64,000 bases of DNA from Streptomyces sp. NBC_00440 (GCF_036014215.1 NZ_CP107921.1:3087001-3151000), one strand, 5' to 3'. Numbered from the stretch's first letter, positions 36,978-46,052 are shown. Translations and numbers: made by a program. Notes: a model not told the origin generated them from the sequence alone.

Positions 36978-39485
36978 ATGAAACCCCGCCGTCCGGCAGT
37001 GACGCCCCGTCTCCGCGCCACCGTACTGGCCACGCTGCTCACCGTACTGGCCGTGTGCACCGGGGACGCCGCCGCCCGTATCTACCCCTACGGTCCGCGC
37101 CACCGGAGCATCAGCGACCTGGGCAACCAGTACATCCCCTTCCACGCCCACCTCCAGGATCTGCTGCACGGCAGTGCGCACGGCGGGCTGCTGCTCAACT
37201 GGCAGTCGGGGTACGGCACGTCCTTCCTGCCGGACCTGGGGACATATCTGAGCAGCCCGTTCGCGCTGCTGGTGGCGGCCTTCCCGAAGGACCGGATCGA
37301 CCTCGCGGTGTATCTGGTCACGCTGCTCAAGATGGCGGCGGCCGCGGCGGCGATGACCTCGCTGCTGCTCACCCTGCGGCCCGGCCGCTGGTGGGCGGCC
37401 GGGCTGCTCGGCGCGTCGTACGCGCTCTGCGGCTGGTCGGTCCTGGAGGCCTCGTACAACCTGATGTGGCTGGACGGCCTTGTCGCCTTCCCGCTGCTGT
37501 GCCTGGTCGGCGAGTGGGTGCGGGGCGGGCGCAGACCGCTGCTGGGGCCGGTGGTCGTCGCGCTCGCCTGGACCGCGAACTTCTACACCGCGTACATGGC
37601 GACGATCGGGGCGGCGCTGGTGCTGCTGGTCCGGCTGCTGCTGGTGAAGGGGGAGACGACGGGGGCGCACCGGCCGGTCCGGGTGCTGCTGCGGGCGGCC
37701 GGGACGGTCCTGCTCGGCATCGGCCTCGCCGCGCCGCTCCTCTTCACGGTCTTCCTCGGGACCCGGCACGCGTACCCGGGCTGGACCCGGAACTTCGCGC
37801 CCGCCTCCTGGACGGATGTGTTCGCGCGCACGCTCCCCGCCACCTACAGCTTCTCCACGCCCGCGCTGTTCCTCGGCACGGGCACCCTGCTGCTGGTCTG
37901 CGCGCTGGCCTTCCACCGGGCGGTGCCGCGCCGGGAACGGGCCGCGTGGACGGGGCTCGTGGTGCTGGTCGCGCTGTCGATGCAGTGGAAGCCCACGCAT
38001 CTGATCTGGCATGTGTTCGCGACACCGAACGGCAGCCCGTACCGGCAGACGTTCGTCCTGAGCGGCCTGCTGGTGATCGCGGCCTGGACAGCGCTGTCGT
38101 ACGGGGTGCCGGGCGGCCGGGCCCTGACCGGCGGGGCGGCGGTGCTCGCGGCGGGGGCGTCCTTCGCGGCCTTCTCGCGGACGGTGACTGTATATACGTA
38201 TCCGCTCCTCGGTCTCGGCCTGGCCGCGGCGGTGGGCGGTCTTGTGCTGCTGGGGAGGGCGGGGCGGGTGCGGGCCCATCGCTGGCAGCCGGTTGTCGCC
38301 GCGCTGCTGCTGGTGGGGGCGCAGGCGGGACAGGCGGCCGCGACGACGTCGTACGCGGACCGGGTCAAGATCCACCGGCTCGACGACTACGCGCCCTGGG
38401 GCCGCCACCTGGACGAGGAGGCGGCGGCGGTCGCCGGGGCCGACGACTGGCCGCGCTACCGCACCGACCCGGGGCGTGAACAGACCACCGGGAACGACCC
38501 GTTGCTGGTCGGCGGGGAGGGCGGTTCGTACTACAGCAGCATGACGCCGGACCCGTACACCCGGACGATGGCCGCGCTCGGGGCCGGCTGGACCTCGCGG
38601 GGCCGGAGTATGCAGTCGCTGGACAACCCGGTGACGGACGCGATCTTCTCGGTGGGCGCGCGGGTGCGGTCGGCGCCGGGCCGGAAGGGCGCCGGAGCGG
38701 TGACGGTGACGCGGGAGGCCGCGCCTCCGCTGGTGACCGTACGGCCGCCGGGCCCGGTACCGCACTTCGGACGCTCCCCGTTCCGGAACCAGGAACTGCT
38801 GCTGGGCGCACACGTGTACACAGACGCGGACAGGTGCCCGGCCGGCACCGACGTCTTCTACTCGGCACCGGACTTCACGGGCTTCGTCCGGCTGGACAGC
38901 GGCGAACCGGTGGAGCTGCGCGGCGGACAGCGGGGCCGGCGCGCGGCACTCCAGCCGATGGGCCGGGCGCCGGGCGGCGTGGCCGTCACCCCGCACCCGC
39001 ACGGCAGGACGGGCTGCCTGTCCCGCACGGAACTGGCCACGGCGGTACGCCATCTGACGGAGACGGGCGCGACATCGGTGCGGGTCACGGACGACGCGGT
39101 ACGGGCCCAGCTCCCGCCGGGGTCCAGGGGAACGGCGGTATTCGCTATGCCCCGCATCTCCGGCTGGCAGTGCCGCACGGGCCACGGGGCCGACCACCCG
39201 GCGCGCTCGTACCTGGGCCTGGTAGCGGTCCCCCTGACCGGCAACGCGACAGCCGTGAGCTGCACTTTCCGCCCGCCCGGACTGCGGATCGGGTCGGCGG
39301 TGGGGGGCCTGGCGCTGGCGCTGCTGGTGGGGGCGGCGGTCGTACGGAGGGTGCGGCGCCGGGGACCCGGACGGGCAGCTGCTGCGTCGACGGCAGCCGC
39401 AGAATCGCCCCCCTCCGCCGCAACACCGGCTGTGGGGAGCGGAGTCGCCACGGTGGTCAGTTCTGCCAGGCGGACAACAGGTTGA
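36978..39485 (+). CDS. YfhO-family membrane protein
   Basis: 835 aa. The first part (to about residue 470) holds many transmembrane helices, preceded by DLGNQYIPFHAHLQDLLHG and containing NWQSGYGTSFLPDLGTYLSS, typical of bacterial YfhO proteins. A large extracytoplasmic domain follows, and a final helix near the C-terminus (VGGLALALLVGAAVV) ends in an Arg-rich tail. YfhO proteins are GT-C-like and have been linked to lipoteichoic acid glycosylation in Firmicutes. Here the acceptor is unknown. It is divergent from gtrA-like, with about 120 bp between. Confidence 0.88.
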   Translation: MKPRRPAVTPRLRATVLATLLTVLAVCTGDAAARIYPYGPRHRSISDLGNQYIPFHAHLQDLLHGSAHGGLLLNWQSGYGTSFLPDLGTYLSSPFALLVAAFPKDRIDLAVYLVTLLKMAAAAAAMTSLLLTLRPGRWWAAGLLGASYALCGWSVLEASYNLMWLDGLVAFPLLCLVGEWVRGGRRPLLGPVVVALAWTANFYTAYMATIGAALVLLVRLLLVKGETTGAHRPVRVLLRAAGTVLLGIGLAAPLLFTVFLGTRHAYPGWTRNFAPASWTDVFARTLPATYSFSTPALFLGTGTLLLVCALAFHRAVPRRERAAWTGLVVLVALSMQWKPTHLIWHVFATPNGSPYRQTFVLSGLLVIAAWTALSYGVPGGRALTGGAAVLAAGASFAAFSRTVTVYTYPLLGLGLAAAVGGLVLLGRAGRVRAHRWQPVVAALLLVGAQAGQAAATTSYADRVKIHRLDDYAPWGRHLDEEAAAVAGADDWPRYRTDPGREQTTGNDPLLVGGEGGSYYSSMTPDPYTRTMAALGAGWTSRGRSMQSLDNPVTDAIFSVGARVRSAPGRKGAGAVTVTREAAPPLVTVRPPGPVPHFGRSPFRNQELLLGAHVYTDADRCPAGTDVFYSAPDFTGFVRLDSGEPVELRGGQRGRRAALQPMGRAPGGVAVTPHPHGRTGCLSRTELATAVRHLTETGATSVRVTDDAVRAQLPPGSRGTAVFAMPRISGWQCRTGHGADHPARSYLGLVAVPLTGNATAVSCTFRPPGLRIGSAVGGLALALLVGAAVVRRVRRRGPGRAAAASTAAAESPPSAATPAVGSGVATVVSSARRTTG

Positions 39486-39668
39486 GTGAAGGGTGACCGG
39501 ACCTTGCACCGCCCATTCACGGGGCGGACGGGTGGATCTCACCGCGGCGACACCGGCAGCTACCAGGCTCTCCGGCAACCGGCGCGGCCCGCCGAACCCG
39601 GAGCGTGGCGTGTCCGGCGCCCGACGCACACGTACTGGCGGGTTCAGCGATCTCCGAACGGATCCCTC

Positions 39669-40619
39669 ATGACCAGCAGCACACCCGGCGCAACGCCTTC
39701 GGACGGCACGCCTTCGGACGGCACCGAGCAGCTTCCGGCCCCCGCCGGGCTGGACGAGGTGAAGGGGTGGTTCTTCGCGGCGGACCAGTTGCTCTTCGAC
39801 TGGCTCCTGACCCGGCAGAAGGGCCTCGCCGAGGCGGGCGATCTGCTGGAAGTGGGTGCGTATCTGGGGAAGAGCGCGATCTTCACCGGTTCCTATCTGC
39901 GCCCCGGTGAACGCTTCACCGTCTGCGACCTGTTCGACGCCCCCGCCGACGACTCCGCGAACGGCGCCGAGATGGCCAAGTCGTACTCCACGCTCACCCG
40001 GCGGGCGTTCGAGGCGAACTACCTGTCCTTCCACGACGAGTTGCCGACCGTCCTGCAGGGCCTGTCATCGATGGTGCCCGGCCAGGTGGCCGACGGCAGC
40101 TGCCGCTTCGTACATGTCGACGCCTCGCATCTGTACGAACACGTCCACGCGGACATCGCGACGGCCCGGGCCGCGCTGAAGCCGTACGGCGTCGTCGTGC
40201 TGGACGACTTCCGCGCCGAGCACTGCCCCGGCGTCGCCGCAGCGGCCTGGCAGGCCGTGACCAGCGGGGGGCTGCACGTCCTCTGCATCACCGGCACCAA
40301 GCTCTACGGGACCTGGGGCGACCCCACCGCCCTGCGTACCGAGCTGGCGGCCTGGCTGGCGACCCGTAAGGACCTCTGGCACGGGGAGGAGTCCGTCGCG
40401 GGCGAACCGCTCATCCGCATCAGCGGCAAGAAGGCCCAGCTCCCGCCACAGCCCGTCTCCCGCCATCGCGCGCCCTCGCGCACCGCGACAGCCCGCACAG
40501 CCGGCCCGGGCACGGCACCCCGCAGCCACCCACCGCTGCACCGGTTCGCGGCGAACGTCCTGCCCCCGTTCCTCACCAGGGCGTCGGCGTCCGCGCGGCG
40601 GCGCGGGCAGGGCCGGTAG
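39669..40619 (+). CDS. Class I SAM-dependent methyltransferase (Methyltransf_24 type)
   Basis: 316 aa. The SAM-binding loop is LLEVGAYLGKSAIFTGSYL. CRFVHVDASHLYEHVHADIA and LKPYGVVVLDDFRAEHCPGV complete the Methyltransf_24 pattern, common in sugar or cell-surface methylation. The N-terminus has a short TPSDGTPSDGT duplication and the C-terminus a basic Arg/Ala-rich tail of about 60 residues. It lies 183 bp after yfhO-like in the same direction. The substrate is unknown. Confidence 0.85.
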   Translation: MTSSTPGATPSDGTPSDGTEQLPAPAGLDEVKGWFFAADQLLFDWLLTRQKGLAEAGDLLEVGAYLGKSAIFTGSYLRPGERFTVCDLFDAPADDSANGAEMAKSYSTLTRRAFEANYLSFHDELPTVLQGLSSMVPGQVADGSCRFVHVDASHLYEHVHADIATARAALKPYGVVVLDDFRAEHCPGVAAAAWQAVTSGGLHVLCITGTKLYGTWGDPTALRTELAAWLATRKDLWHGEESVAGEPLIRISGKKAQLPPQPVSRHRAPSRTATARTAGPGTAPRSHPPLHRFAANVLPPFLTRASASARRRGQGR

Positions 40620-40670
40620 CCGGGGGCCGCCGCGCCTGCCGCCGGCACAAGCCTCCGTGCCCGGCCTTCG

Positions 40671-41225
40671 CTACCCCGCGAGGGCCGGAACGTACTTGTA
40701 GCCCACGCCGACGACCGTCGCGATGACCTTTCGGTACTGCGGGCCGAGGCGCCGGCGCAGACGGGCGACATGTACGTCCACCGTGCGCTCACTGCCTGCT
40801 GATTCGGGCCAGAGCGCAGCGATGAGCTGATGGCGTGCGTGGACGTGGAGCGGCCGCGAAATGAAATAGGCCAGCAGGTCGAACTCCAGCTTGGGGAGTT
40901 CGAGTTGACGCCCCGCTACGTGCACCGTGCGGGCACCATGGTCGACTTGGACGGGGTCCGTAAGGGATTCCGGGGGTGCGGCCGATTCGGCTCTTTCAGC
41001 CATGTACCCGGGAATGGCCTCCGATTCCGGGGAGGGCGCAAACACGAGATGGACCTCTGAGGATGTCTGGCGCACCGAGACGGGGACATACCCCTGAGCC
41101 GCGAGCATCCATCGCCCGCGGGAAATCGGTTCGACGGTCACCGCCGGATCGGTTGGCGGGCGACCTGACACAGTGTGCCATCCAGTCCTGTTCGGACCGT
41201 GTGCTGTGAAAGTGCCTGTGGACAT
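40671..41225 (-). CDS. Orphan OmpR-type winged-helix DNA-binding protein
   Basis: 184 aa. The C-terminal half is a Trans_reg_C winged helix (ELPKLEFDLLAYFISRPLHV, then ERTVDVHVARLRRRLGPQYR and VVGVGYKYVP). The N-terminal 90 residues contain no receiver domain with a phosphoacceptor Asp pocket. It therefore binds DNA without an obvious two-component input. The ATG at 41225 has a GGGA site. Its targets may be the neighbouring methyltransferase or the DUF6895 operon, but nothing in the sequence proves this. Confidence 0.88.
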   Translation of the reverse strand: MSTGTFTAHGPNRTGWHTVSGRPPTDPAVTVEPISRGRWMLAAQGYVPVSVRQTSSEVHLVFAPSPESEAIPGYMAERAESAAPPESLTDPVQVDHGARTVHVAGRQLELPKLEFDLLAYFISRPLHVHARHQLIAALWPESAGSERTVDVHVARLRRRLGPQYRKVIATVVGVGYKYVPALAG

Positions 41226-41725
41226 TGGCTACTCATTCCCATCGGGGCGTGCAGAGCAGACGTTCACGGAATGCGGCCGCGTCGACAGCGGCGCGCCAAA
41301 CACTACACGTGATGGTGCAAGTTCGGAAAGTAACCTCCGCATGGTGGAGGTTACCGACACCCGAGCACCAATAAGCCTCCAGGGAACCGGCGATGGGGAC
41401 CAGCGATTCGTGAGCGGAAGGGCTCGCACACGGATGATCCGAAAGCGGGCTCAAGGATCTGGATCTCTTTGCGAGCAGAAATCAGATAGCCGGTACCTCG
41501 TCCCCAGGCGGGTCCGGCCGTCGGCCCATCGGCCATTTTCGGCATGGGAGGGACCGGCCATTTCGGCTTGATCCTCGCGGTCGGCCGCGATCACCCGAAT
41601 CCCGGTGTTCCTCAACCGGCCCGCTTCCAGGATTTGTTGCAAGTGCAGCCGCAGCTGCATCGAGTACATCAACTGCATCGACTGCATCAAGAAGGCTGTA
41701 TGCGGGTGGGATTCTCAGTCGGGGC
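41226..41725. other. 500-bp low-coding intergenic region
   Basis: GC content and third-position bias drop here relative to neighbours. The right half contains short repeats of TGCATCGA/GCATCAA (about 41650-41695). In one plus-strand frame this reads as a Cys-rich string (CCKCSRSCIEYINCIDCIKK) that ends near 41745, but it lacks a good start signal. I do not call a gene. Confidence 0.4.
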
Positions 41726-42778
41726 TCAGCCCGGCTCCTCACTGAGCAGTGCGTAAGCCGTCGCGATGAATGTGTCCCTGAGGCGGATACGGCGGGTGGT
41801 CACGGCCACCACCGCCGTATGAGTGGCGGGCCGGAAGCCGAGGAAGGCCTGCTGGCCGGTGGTGGCGCCCGCGTGGAAGTACAACGGGCCCTGCGGCGAG
41901 GGGTGTTGGAACCAGGTGAGCGTGTGGAGGTGGCGGTGCCCCAGCCCACGGCGGAGCACGGGGCGGCGGATCGTACGGAGGGCGGTCCCCAGCGGGCTGC
42001 CTGCCGGGTCCAGGTGTGCTTCCAGGTAGGTCAGGAGGTCTCCGGGGGTCGCTCGTACGGCGCCTGCGGGCTGGAAGCCGCCCATGACCAGACCCGGTAC
42101 GGGAGTGCTGCCGTCCGGCCGGTGCCCCGTGGCGTCGGCGCCCGGCCCGTACGCGCCCTCCGGGTGCAGGCGGGTGCCCGTCAGGCCGAGCGGGGCCAGG
42201 ACGTGGTGGGCGATCAGCTCCTCCCACGGGGTGGCCGTCGCGGCGGCGAGGGTGTGGCCCAGGACCGATGCGCCGAAGTTGGAGTAGTGCCAGCGGGTGC
42301 CCGGGCGGTGGCGGGGCCGGGCCCGGAGGTAGGCGGCCACGACGCGTTCGGCCGGGTAGCCCCCGTACGGGTCGGTCGACCAGTGCCGGACCGCCTGCGG
42401 GTAGAAGTCGGCCGGCAGCGCGGGCAGCCCGGCGGTGTGCGTGATCAGGTGCCGCAGGGTCGCCGGGTTCCGGGGGGCGGTTTCCGGCGTCCGGCCCGGC
42501 GTCAGGTGGTGGGCCGCCACGTCGTCGTAGGAGAGGCGGCCGGTGCCCACGAGTTCCGCGAGGAGGAGTCCGGTGAACGTCTTCGACGCCGAACCGATCT
42601 CGTACCGCTGCTGGTCGCGCGGGACGGCCGGCGGAGGGGCGCTGCCCCCGCAGTGGACCGTGCGGTGGCCACGGTGGCTCACCGCGATGACGATGCCCGG
42701 GGCGTCGACGGCCCGGGCGGCGGCGGCCAGCCGGCTCGCGGCCCCCGTTCGCGTGAGTGCCGGTGCCGGTCCCGTCAT
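41726..42778 (-). CDS. Serine beta-lactamase/D-alanyl carboxypeptidase-fold hydrolase
   Basis: 350 aa, class C beta-lactamase-like fold. The nucleophile is in SASKTF (SxxK), the second motif is YSNFG (YxN), and HAGATTG occupies the third-motif position. There is no clear signal peptide, so it is likely cytoplasmic and may be an esterase, peptidase or amide hydrolase rather than a resistance enzyme. Its ATG overlaps the stop of the upstream DUF6895 gene (4 bp), making it the last gene of a five-gene operon led by a small peptide. An intracellular processing or resistance role is inferred from that context. Confidence 0.88.
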   Translation of the reverse strand: MTGPAPALTRTGAASRLAAAARAVDAPGIVIAVSHRGHRTVHCGGSAPPPAVPRDQQRYEIGSASKTFTGLLLAELVGTGRLSYDDVAAHHLTPGRTPETAPRNPATLRHLITHTAGLPALPADFYPQAVRHWSTDPYGGYPAERVVAAYLRARPRHRPGTRWHYSNFGASVLGHTLAAATATPWEELIAHHVLAPLGLTGTRLHPEGAYGPGADATGHRPDGSTPVPGLVMGGFQPAGAVRATPGDLLTYLEAHLDPAGSPLGTALRTIRRPVLRRGLGHRHLHTLTWFQHPSPQGPLYFHAGATTGQQAFLGFRPATHTAVVAVTTRRIRLRDTFIATAYALLSEEPG

Positions 42779-43803
42779 GAGGGGGCCGGTGCGGTCAGGT
42801 CCGCCATGGCGCGGGAGACCGCCAGTGCGGAGGCGAACGCCGCCACCAGGGTCGGGTGGTAGACGAGATCGAAGACCTGCTCCGCGTCGCCCTCGGGCAT
42901 CGGGCCCAGCACGGGCATCGCGCCGTCGGGCTGCTGGGCCGCTGCGAAGCCGCGCCAGGCCGCCGGGTCCAGCGTCGGTTCCGGCAGGCAGGCGTCCACG
43001 ACGAGCAGTTCGCCGAGCAGGTCCCACCGTCCGAGGTCGAGCCAGTCGTCCAGCCAGACCGGCAGCCAGGTGGCCAGATAGCCGGCGACGGCCGGGGGCA
43101 GACCGGACGGGTTCTCACCCCAGTCGGTCAGGTGGAAGACCGTGTGCGTGATGTCGTAGCCGATGTGGCCCTCCACCGTCCAGGGCTCCGGGCGGTGGGC
43201 GAGCCAGGTGCGGGCAGCGGCCTCGTCCTCCGGCACGGCGGGCGGGAGACCGAAGCGGCGCTCCATGGCGGAGAGCCCGAGCCGGCGGACCGGCAGCACT
43301 TCCATCACCTGCCGGCTGACGAGCCGGTGGTTGAGCCGGGCCGCGGCCTCGACCTGCGGGTTGCTGTAACCGAGCTCCTTGAACGGTACGTAGACCTCGA
43401 AGGGCACCGGCGACAGCGGCTCGTGGGTCTGGCCCTCGGCGAGCCTGGCCCCGGACGCCAGCAGCTCGTGCCAGGCGTGGTCCAGCAGCTTGCGCGCGGT
43501 CGTGGCCTGCTGCGAGCCCGCGACGCCCTCGCGGAAGATGACCTTCCCGATGAGGGCCAGCTCGCCGAGCGGCTTGAAGCGGTCCAATGCGCCGGTCTCG
43601 GGGTCCGGGTCGTCCTCCAGGCGGAAGCCGTCCCGGTGGGCGTACAGCCACTCCAGGGCGCGGGATCCGACAGCGTGGATCTGCCGGATGCCGGTGGCGG
43701 CGCCGGTGCCCGCGTCCGTGCCGGTACCGGCTGCCGCGCCTGCTGGGGTCCCGCCGCCCACACCGTCCGCGTCGCCGCTCTCCGTCTGCCGGCTGTCGTT
43801 CAT
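42775..43803 (-). CDS. DUF6895-type helical protein, copy 2
   Basis: 342 aa. After a Gly/Ala/Thr-rich N-terminus (about 40 residues) the protein is helical. It shares blocks with the next gene: KPLGELALIGKV, TWLAHRPEPWTVEGHIGYDI, HTVFHLTDWGENP, LGELLVVDACLPEP and YHPTLVAAFASALAVSR. The conserved His, Asp, Cys and His residues in those blocks suggest an active or metal-binding site, but no characterised family is known to me. I recall this family as DUF6895. It overlaps both neighbours by 4 bp, so all are co-translated. Confidence 0.8.
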   Translation of the reverse strand: MNDSRQTESGDADGVGGGTPAGAAAGTGTDAGTGAATGIRQIHAVGSRALEWLYAHRDGFRLEDDPDPETGALDRFKPLGELALIGKVIFREGVAGSQQATTARKLLDHAWHELLASGARLAEGQTHEPLSPVPFEVYVPFKELGYSNPQVEAAARLNHRLVSRQVMEVLPVRRLGLSAMERRFGLPPAVPEDEAAARTWLAHRPEPWTVEGHIGYDITHTVFHLTDWGENPSGLPPAVAGYLATWLPVWLDDWLDLGRWDLLGELLVVDACLPEPTLDPAAWRGFAAAQQPDGAMPVLGPMPEGDAEQVFDLVYHPTLVAAFASALAVSRAMADLTAPAPS

Positions 43804-44915
43804 ACGGCGCCTCCGTCCGGTGGGCCGACCAGGTCCGGCCGCTGCCCTGCGACGCCGGGCTCCGGGATCCGCCGGGGATCCGGGGCCGGGTCCGCCGGGC
43901 TGGTCCTGGCCAGGGTCAGGGCGGCCGCGAAGGCCGTGACCAGTGTCGAGTGGTAGCAGTTCACGAACTCACGGGGAGCCTCACGGGCTTCGGTGGGCTC
44001 GGTGGGTTCGGTGGGCTCGGCTGCGGCCCCGGCTCCCGGCCCGCCGGCCCGGCTCCCTCCCCCGCCCCGTACGAGCGGCGGGCCCGTCTCCGGAACCGCG
44101 CCCGTGCCGTCCTGTACGGCGGCGAGCACCGGCCACCAGGTCTCCACGAGCGCCACCGGCGGCGGGTCCGGCAGACAGGCGGCGACGGCGAGCAGTTCGC
44201 CGCCCAGATCCCACTGGCCGTTCTCGAAGCAGCCGTCGATCCACGCCGGGAGCCACGTACCGAGATACCCGGCGACGTCATCAGGCATCCGGTGCGGGGC
44301 GTTGCCCCAGTCGGTGATGTGGAAGACCACATGCGTCAGGGCGTACCCGGAAGCCCGCTCGAAGGTCCACGGCTCGGGCAGCCCGCCGAGCCAGGTGCGG
44401 CGCAGGACCGGGTCCGCCGCCGTGTGCGGGGGGACACCGATCCGCCGCTCGGAGTTGAGCAGCCCCAGCTCGCGGTTGGCGTGCTGCTCGGTGAGCGCCC
44501 AGCCCCGGGTGGTGGCGACGACGGAGGCGAGGCGTTCGAAACCCTCGTGGCGCAGGCCTTCGCCGGCGAAGGCCGCGTAGATCTCGAAGGGGTACGTGGC
44601 GAACGGCTCGTTGCGGGCCAGGTCGAGGAGCAGTTCGCCCTCGCGGACCTGCTCCCAGGCGAACCGTACGAGAGCGGCGGCGGCCGCATGGTGCGGGTCG
44701 TCGGGGCGGGTGCGGCGGCGGACCGTGGTGCACAGCTGCGCCAGTTCGCCCAGGGGCTTCATGGTGCGGTTGACGTCGGTGTGGGGTTCGAGGACGTCGT
44801 CGGGCAGCACGAACCCGGAGCGGTTCTCCCGCACCCAGCCCAGGGCGGCACCCGCGATACCGTCCACAAGTCCGTTGCCCGGGGCCTGTGTTCGCGCTTC
44901 CGGGGCGGCCGTCAC
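43800..44915 (-). CDS. DUF6895-type helical protein, copy 1
   Basis: 371 aa. It is paralogous to the following gene throughout: MKPLGELAQLCTTV, WLGGLPEPWTFERASGYALT, HVVFHITDWGNAP, LGGELLAVAACLPDP and CYHSTLVTAFAAALTLAR. A Gly/Pro/Thr-Glu-rich insertion (around PTEPTEPTE) interrupts the C-terminal third. The GTG start overlaps the preceding stop (GTGA). Two diverged copies side by side in one operon suggest a heterodimer or two sequential steps. Confidence 0.8.
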   Translation of the reverse strand: MTAAPEARTQAPGNGLVDGIAGAALGWVRENRSGFVLPDDVLEPHTDVNRTMKPLGELAQLCTTVRRRTRPDDPHHAAAAALVRFAWEQVREGELLLDLARNEPFATYPFEIYAAFAGEGLRHEGFERLASVVATTRGWALTEQHANRELGLLNSERRIGVPPHTAADPVLRRTWLGGLPEPWTFERASGYALTHVVFHITDWGNAPHRMPDDVAGYLGTWLPAWIDGCFENGQWDLGGELLAVAACLPDPPPVALVETWWPVLAAVQDGTGAVPETGPPLVRGGGGSRAGGPGAGAAAEPTEPTEPTEAREAPREFVNCYHSTLVTAFAAALTLARTSPADPAPDPRRIPEPGVAGQRPDLVGPPDGGAV

Positions 44916-45598
44916 CGCGCCTGTCCCGACCTGATCAGGCCGGCCGCGCGCAGATGGAGGGCCACCCGGGGATCCTGACCGCCCATGAGCTGGACGAAGT
45001 CCAGACCGGCGGCCAGGCCCAGGGTGTCGGGCACCCCGTCGAGCGTGGCCAGCCAGCGGCCGGCCCCGGCCGCCTGGAGCCAGTCCCGGCGCCGTACGGC
45101 CCGGACGAATCCGCGGGCCACATCGGCCGGCCGGCGGCTCGCGACCCGGTTGACCGCCGAGGCGGAAGCGGGCCGGGCGAGCGGCGCGAGTACGGAGAGC
45201 TGGTGGGTGAACGCCTGCCACGGGGCCTGTTCGAGCCACGCGGCGTCGGGCTCCACCACCGTCTCACCCATCCGGGGCGTGCCGAGCGCCGACTCCATCG
45301 CCCAGTGGCTCCAGGCGGTCGCCGCCGGGGCGCCCGCGCGCGGCGGGAAGTCGATCACGGCACGCTGGAGCACCGCCACGTCACCGGGGTGCGGATCACG
45401 TCCGTACAGCAGGCTCGGCAGCAGCAGATCTGCCCCGATGACCCTGACCGCGGCGATCCCGGTTCTGTCGTCCTCGCCGATTCCGGCGGCGCCGCAGACC
45501 GTGGAGAGGTGGTCTCCGCTCTGCAGAGCGAAGACCACCTCGGACGCCAGGTCACGCACAGCCCCCGCGATGCGGGAGGACGCACTTGACTGGTCCAT
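44912..45598 (-). CDS. Unrecognised 228-aa operon protein
   Basis: 228 aa, mostly helical with no membrane segment. Distinct stretches are VRDLASEVVFALQSGDHLST, TAWSHWAMESALGTPRMGET, PWQAFTHQLSVLAPLARPAS and RRDWLQAAGAGRWLATLDGV. It is not a third DUF6895 copy, since the HxxFHxTDWG and CLP blocks are missing. It starts 10 bp after the small peptide gene and overlaps the next gene by 4 bp. No function can be assigned from motifs. Confidence 0.72.
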   Translation of the reverse strand: MDQSSASSRIAGAVRDLASEVVFALQSGDHLSTVCGAAGIGEDDRTGIAAVRVIGADLLLPSLLYGRDPHPGDVAVLQRAVIDFPPRAGAPAATAWSHWAMESALGTPRMGETVVEPDAAWLEQAPWQAFTHQLSVLAPLARPASASAVNRVASRRPADVARGFVRAVRRRDWLQAAGAGRWLATLDGVPDTLGLAAGLDFVQLMGGQDPRVALHLRAAGLIRSGQAR

Positions 45599-45608
45599 GT
45601 GCGACTGC

Positions 45609-45797
45609 TTACGCCTTCTTCGGGCGCGGAGTCGGCGGCGAGAGCAGCAGTGCGCCTGCTCCGCCGATAAGCGCCAGGCTCGCGCATTCACGCGAGTCAC
45701 GGAAGACGCCTTCGGCCTCGCCCGGGTTGAGCGCGGCCTCGACATCCTCATCGAGGTCGGTTGCCAGGCGGTCGGTCACCGGTTCAGTGGAGTTCAT
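45609..45797 (-). CDS. 62-aa peptide heading the DUF6895 operon
   Basis: 62 aa. Residues 1-37 are polar and acidic (TDRLATDLDEDVEAALNPGE). A single Cys38 is followed by a hydrophobic Gly/Ala/Leu stretch (ASLALIGGAGALLLSP) and a Pro/Lys tail (PTPRPKKA). This acidic-leader plus small hydrophobic-core layout resembles ribosomally made peptide precursors, but a small membrane-associated subunit is an equal alternative. The ATG has a GGATGGGAAG site. The gene is first in a tight five-gene operon. Confidence 0.6.
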   Translation of the reverse strand: MNSTEPVTDRLATDLDEDVEAALNPGEAEGVFRDSRECASLALIGGAGALLLSPPTPRPKKA

Positions 45798-46052
45798 GAC
45801 GCTTCCCATCCTTATAGGGGGATTCGTTCCTTGCGGTCTCAGTCAAACTCAGGAAGCGGACGCACGCAAAGGGAGCCAGGCAGCCCGGTCCTCAAGGCTT
45901 CAATTGAATGGTGAACGGCGAGGTGACCATGGCGTTCACAGGAGGAACCCCGGACGGCCCGAAGGCCCGGTGAGGCGTATCGCACACGTCGCTGAGGGGC
46001 CCCCGGGGGTTTCCCGAGGTGTGGAAGAACCGAACCGGGCAACCCGTCCCGA
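45798..46052. promoter_or_regulatory. Divergent promoter region of the DUF6895 operon and the FMN-protein gene
   Basis: 255 bp with no supported gene. On the minus strand TATAAG lies about 19 nt before the peptide start and TTGACT about 24 bp further up, too far apart for a standard promoter. The region should serve both directions. Confidence 0.35.

Noticed and set aside
36930..40034. Very long minus-strand open frame opposite the YfhO-like gene
   Set aside because: It is Arg/Gly/Gln-rich with no domain, and it is the antisense shadow of the YfhO-like and methyltransferase genes.
41482..41742. Minus-strand 86-codon frame in the 500-bp gap
   Set aside because: No motif, no ribosome binding site, and composition unlike neighbouring genes.
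44912..45598. Third DUF6895 paralogue
   Set aside because: The conserved HxxFHxTDWG, CLP and YHxTL blocks are absent, so it is a different protein.
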